A stretch of 7,203 bases of DNA from Acidaminococcaceae bacterium. GTDB taxonomy: Bacteria; Bacillota; Negativicutes; Acidaminococcales; Acidaminococcaceae. Location: positions 1 to 7,203 of the forward strand of contig JAFSOW010000102.1 in assembly GCA_017443165.1 (NCBI GenBank), given 5' to 3'. The position numbers and the translations under genes were made by a program. How positions within the stretch are numbered: position 1 is the stretch's first letter; every line of letters begins with the position of its first letter. Shown here piece after piece: positions 6,239 to 7,203 of the stretch. Under the pieces are notes generated by a model. The model was not told the DNA's origin. It saw only the letters and a program-made list of their open reading frames with translations, and did not search any database.

Positions 6239-7203
6239 GCAAGGATACGGTAACAGAAAAATTATACACATTGTCTACCGGCGATGAAGTGTATCGCTAT
6301 GAAAAAAGCATTGTTATTTTTTTCAAAGGAAAACGTAAGGTTCTCAGCACTTCGGTATTTAACGGAGGATATCACGAGAATTATAACGCAGTGTTTAATC
6401 ATGATGCCAAACAGGGAGCAGGCATGCCCTGTGAAATGCTGGCGCCCACTTACACCGAACACATGCAGATCCTGTCCGGTCGGCTGGGTTTGAATCCGGA
6501 AACCGTAACAGGCATGGGAACGGCAGCGGATATGGAAAACGCAGCCATAGAGACCCTGTCCTACCAGGATCTGACAGTAACGGCGATTGTTACAGGAGGT
6601 ATTGAGACAAACGGAGGCCGGGTGGGAGATCCTGCCGATTTTTTTAGGCCGCTGGAGAAACCGGATAAACCCGGGACTATCAATATAATGCTTGTGTTGG
6701 ATACGGATCTTCCCCCCGGAACCCTGACCAGGGCCCTGGTGACCTGTACGGAAGCGAAAACGGCGGCAATCCAGGAACTGTTGGAAGGAAGCAAATATTC
6801 CAACGGGATCGCGACCGGGTCGGGAACCGATACCACTATTGTTGTGGCCAACAGCGAATCGCCCCTGTATCTGGAAGGGGCCGGCAAACATTCCAAACTG
6901 GGCGAGCTGATTGGCCGGGTGGTTAAAGAAGCGGTCAAAAAGGCATTGGACAAACAGACGGGACTGAATCCGAAATCTCAGCACAATGCGCTGCGGCGTC
7001 TGCAACGTTTCGGCGTGAACAAGACTACGTTATGGAAAAAGTATCTGGCTGCAGGAAAAAAGGGAGAGACTCTGCTGAAACCCGAGTTTCTGGCGAAAGC
7101 GGAAGCGCTGGCAAAAGCCGCCGGAAAGACGCTGGGGGAGGCCGTCTCCATCACCGAGGGCTGGCAGGATACATCCGCCAGATACGGCCGCGCGGGGACT
7201 TAT
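6235..7203 (+). CDS. cbiZ: Adenosylcobinamide amidohydrolase CbiZ with C-terminal extension (partial, runs off right edge)
   Basis: The reading frame is open from the ATG at 6235 to the last base, 323 codons with no stop. Residues about 25-230 match the CbiZ family: LSTSVFNGG (37-45), VTGMGTAADM (91-100), IVTGGIETNGGRVGDP (118-133), GTINIMLVLDT (147-157), TRALVTCTEAKTAAIQEL (165-182) and the ATGSGTDT glycine/threonine motif (193-200). CbiZ hydrolyses the amide bond of adenosylcobinamide, releasing (R)-1-amino-2-propanol and adenosylcobyric acid, which re-enters cobamide assembly through CbiB; some members also open pseudo-B12. It acts in the cytosol on imported corrinoids, which fits the permease upstream. 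After about residue 235 the protein continues with a Lys/Arg- and Ala-rich, probably helical tail (for example RRLQRFG 254-260, LWKKYL 266-271, AKAEALAKAAGKTL 287-300) that is not part of the core domain as I know it and continues past the window. Family call is strong; the extension is unrecognised. Confidence 0.9.
   Translation, partial: MSKDTVTEKLYTLSTGDEVYRYEKSIVIFFKGKRKVLSTSVFNGGYHENYNAVFNHDAKQGAGMPCEMLAPTYTEHMQILSGRLGLNPETVTGMGTAADMENAAIETLSYQDLTVTAIVTGGIETNGGRVGDPADFFRPLEKPDKPGTINIMLVLDTDLPPGTLTRALVTCTEAKTAAIQELLEGSKYSNGIATGSGTDTTIVVANSESPLYLEGAGKHSKLGELIGRVVKEAVKKALDKQTGLNPKSQHNALRRLQRFGVNKTTLWKKYLAAGKKGETLLKPEFLAKAEALAKAAGKTLGEAVSITEGWQDTSARYGRAGTY

Noticed and set aside
6262..7005. 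A 247-codon minus-strand frame opposite the right-hand end.
   Set aside because: The plus-strand frame here has clear CbiZ motifs throughout; the antisense frame is its shadow.
1..7203. CRISPR arrays, insertion sequences, tRNA or rRNA genes and phage attachment sites.
   Set aside because: I saw no regularly spaced direct repeats, transposase-like frames, terminal inverted repeats or tRNA-like folds; nearly all of the window is filled by the five genes.

Overview
The window reads as a bacterial, probably anaerobic Bacillota, corrinoid or tetrapyrrole handling locus. The coding DNA is of moderate GC, the regulatory DNA is strongly AT-rich with near-consensus -35/-10 boxes, and the ribosome binding sites are GGAG/GAGGAGG-like. 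A radical SAM enzyme with extra iron-sulfur ligands and CbiZ-type salvage fit an anaerobe. A clostridial or Negativicutes-like host is my guess from gene content; nothing in the sequence fixes the taxon.

Layout: the left edge (1-120, minus strand) is the start of a MerR-family regulator, cut by the window. A short AT-rich divergent control region (121-270) holds a -35/-10 promoter for the regulator on the minus strand. On the plus strand it holds a MerR-type promoter, TTGACC and TATTAT separated by 19 bp, with a perfect dyad between them. Four genes follow on the plus strand: a SPASM-type radical SAM enzyme (271-1296), a BtuC/FecCD-type ABC permease (1404-2432, GTG start), a CobN-family chelatase large subunit (2447-6238), and an adenosylcobinamide amidohydrolase CbiZ with a C-terminal extension (6235 to beyond the window end). 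Gaps are 107 nt, 14 nt and a 4-nt ATGA overlap, so the last three genes look like one tightly coupled transcription unit. The radical SAM gene probably belongs to it too, since no terminator is visible in the 107-nt gap.

How they may work together (inference): the permease would move a corrinoid or metal-tetrapyrrole across the inner membrane, the CobN homologue would insert or remove the central metal, and CbiZ would cut the aminopropanol side chain of adenosylcobinamide (or a cobamide) to give adenosylcobyric acid for rebuilding. The radical SAM enzyme has no obvious substrate in view; it could modify a peptide or the tetrapyrrole itself. The window shows no CobS/CobT or ChlI/ChlD partner, no transporter ATPase or binding protein, and no recognisable cobalamin riboswitch. 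Control appears to run through the MerR protein instead. The combination of a MerR switch, SPASM radical SAM, corrinoid permease, orphan CobN and extended CbiZ is the most interesting thing here.
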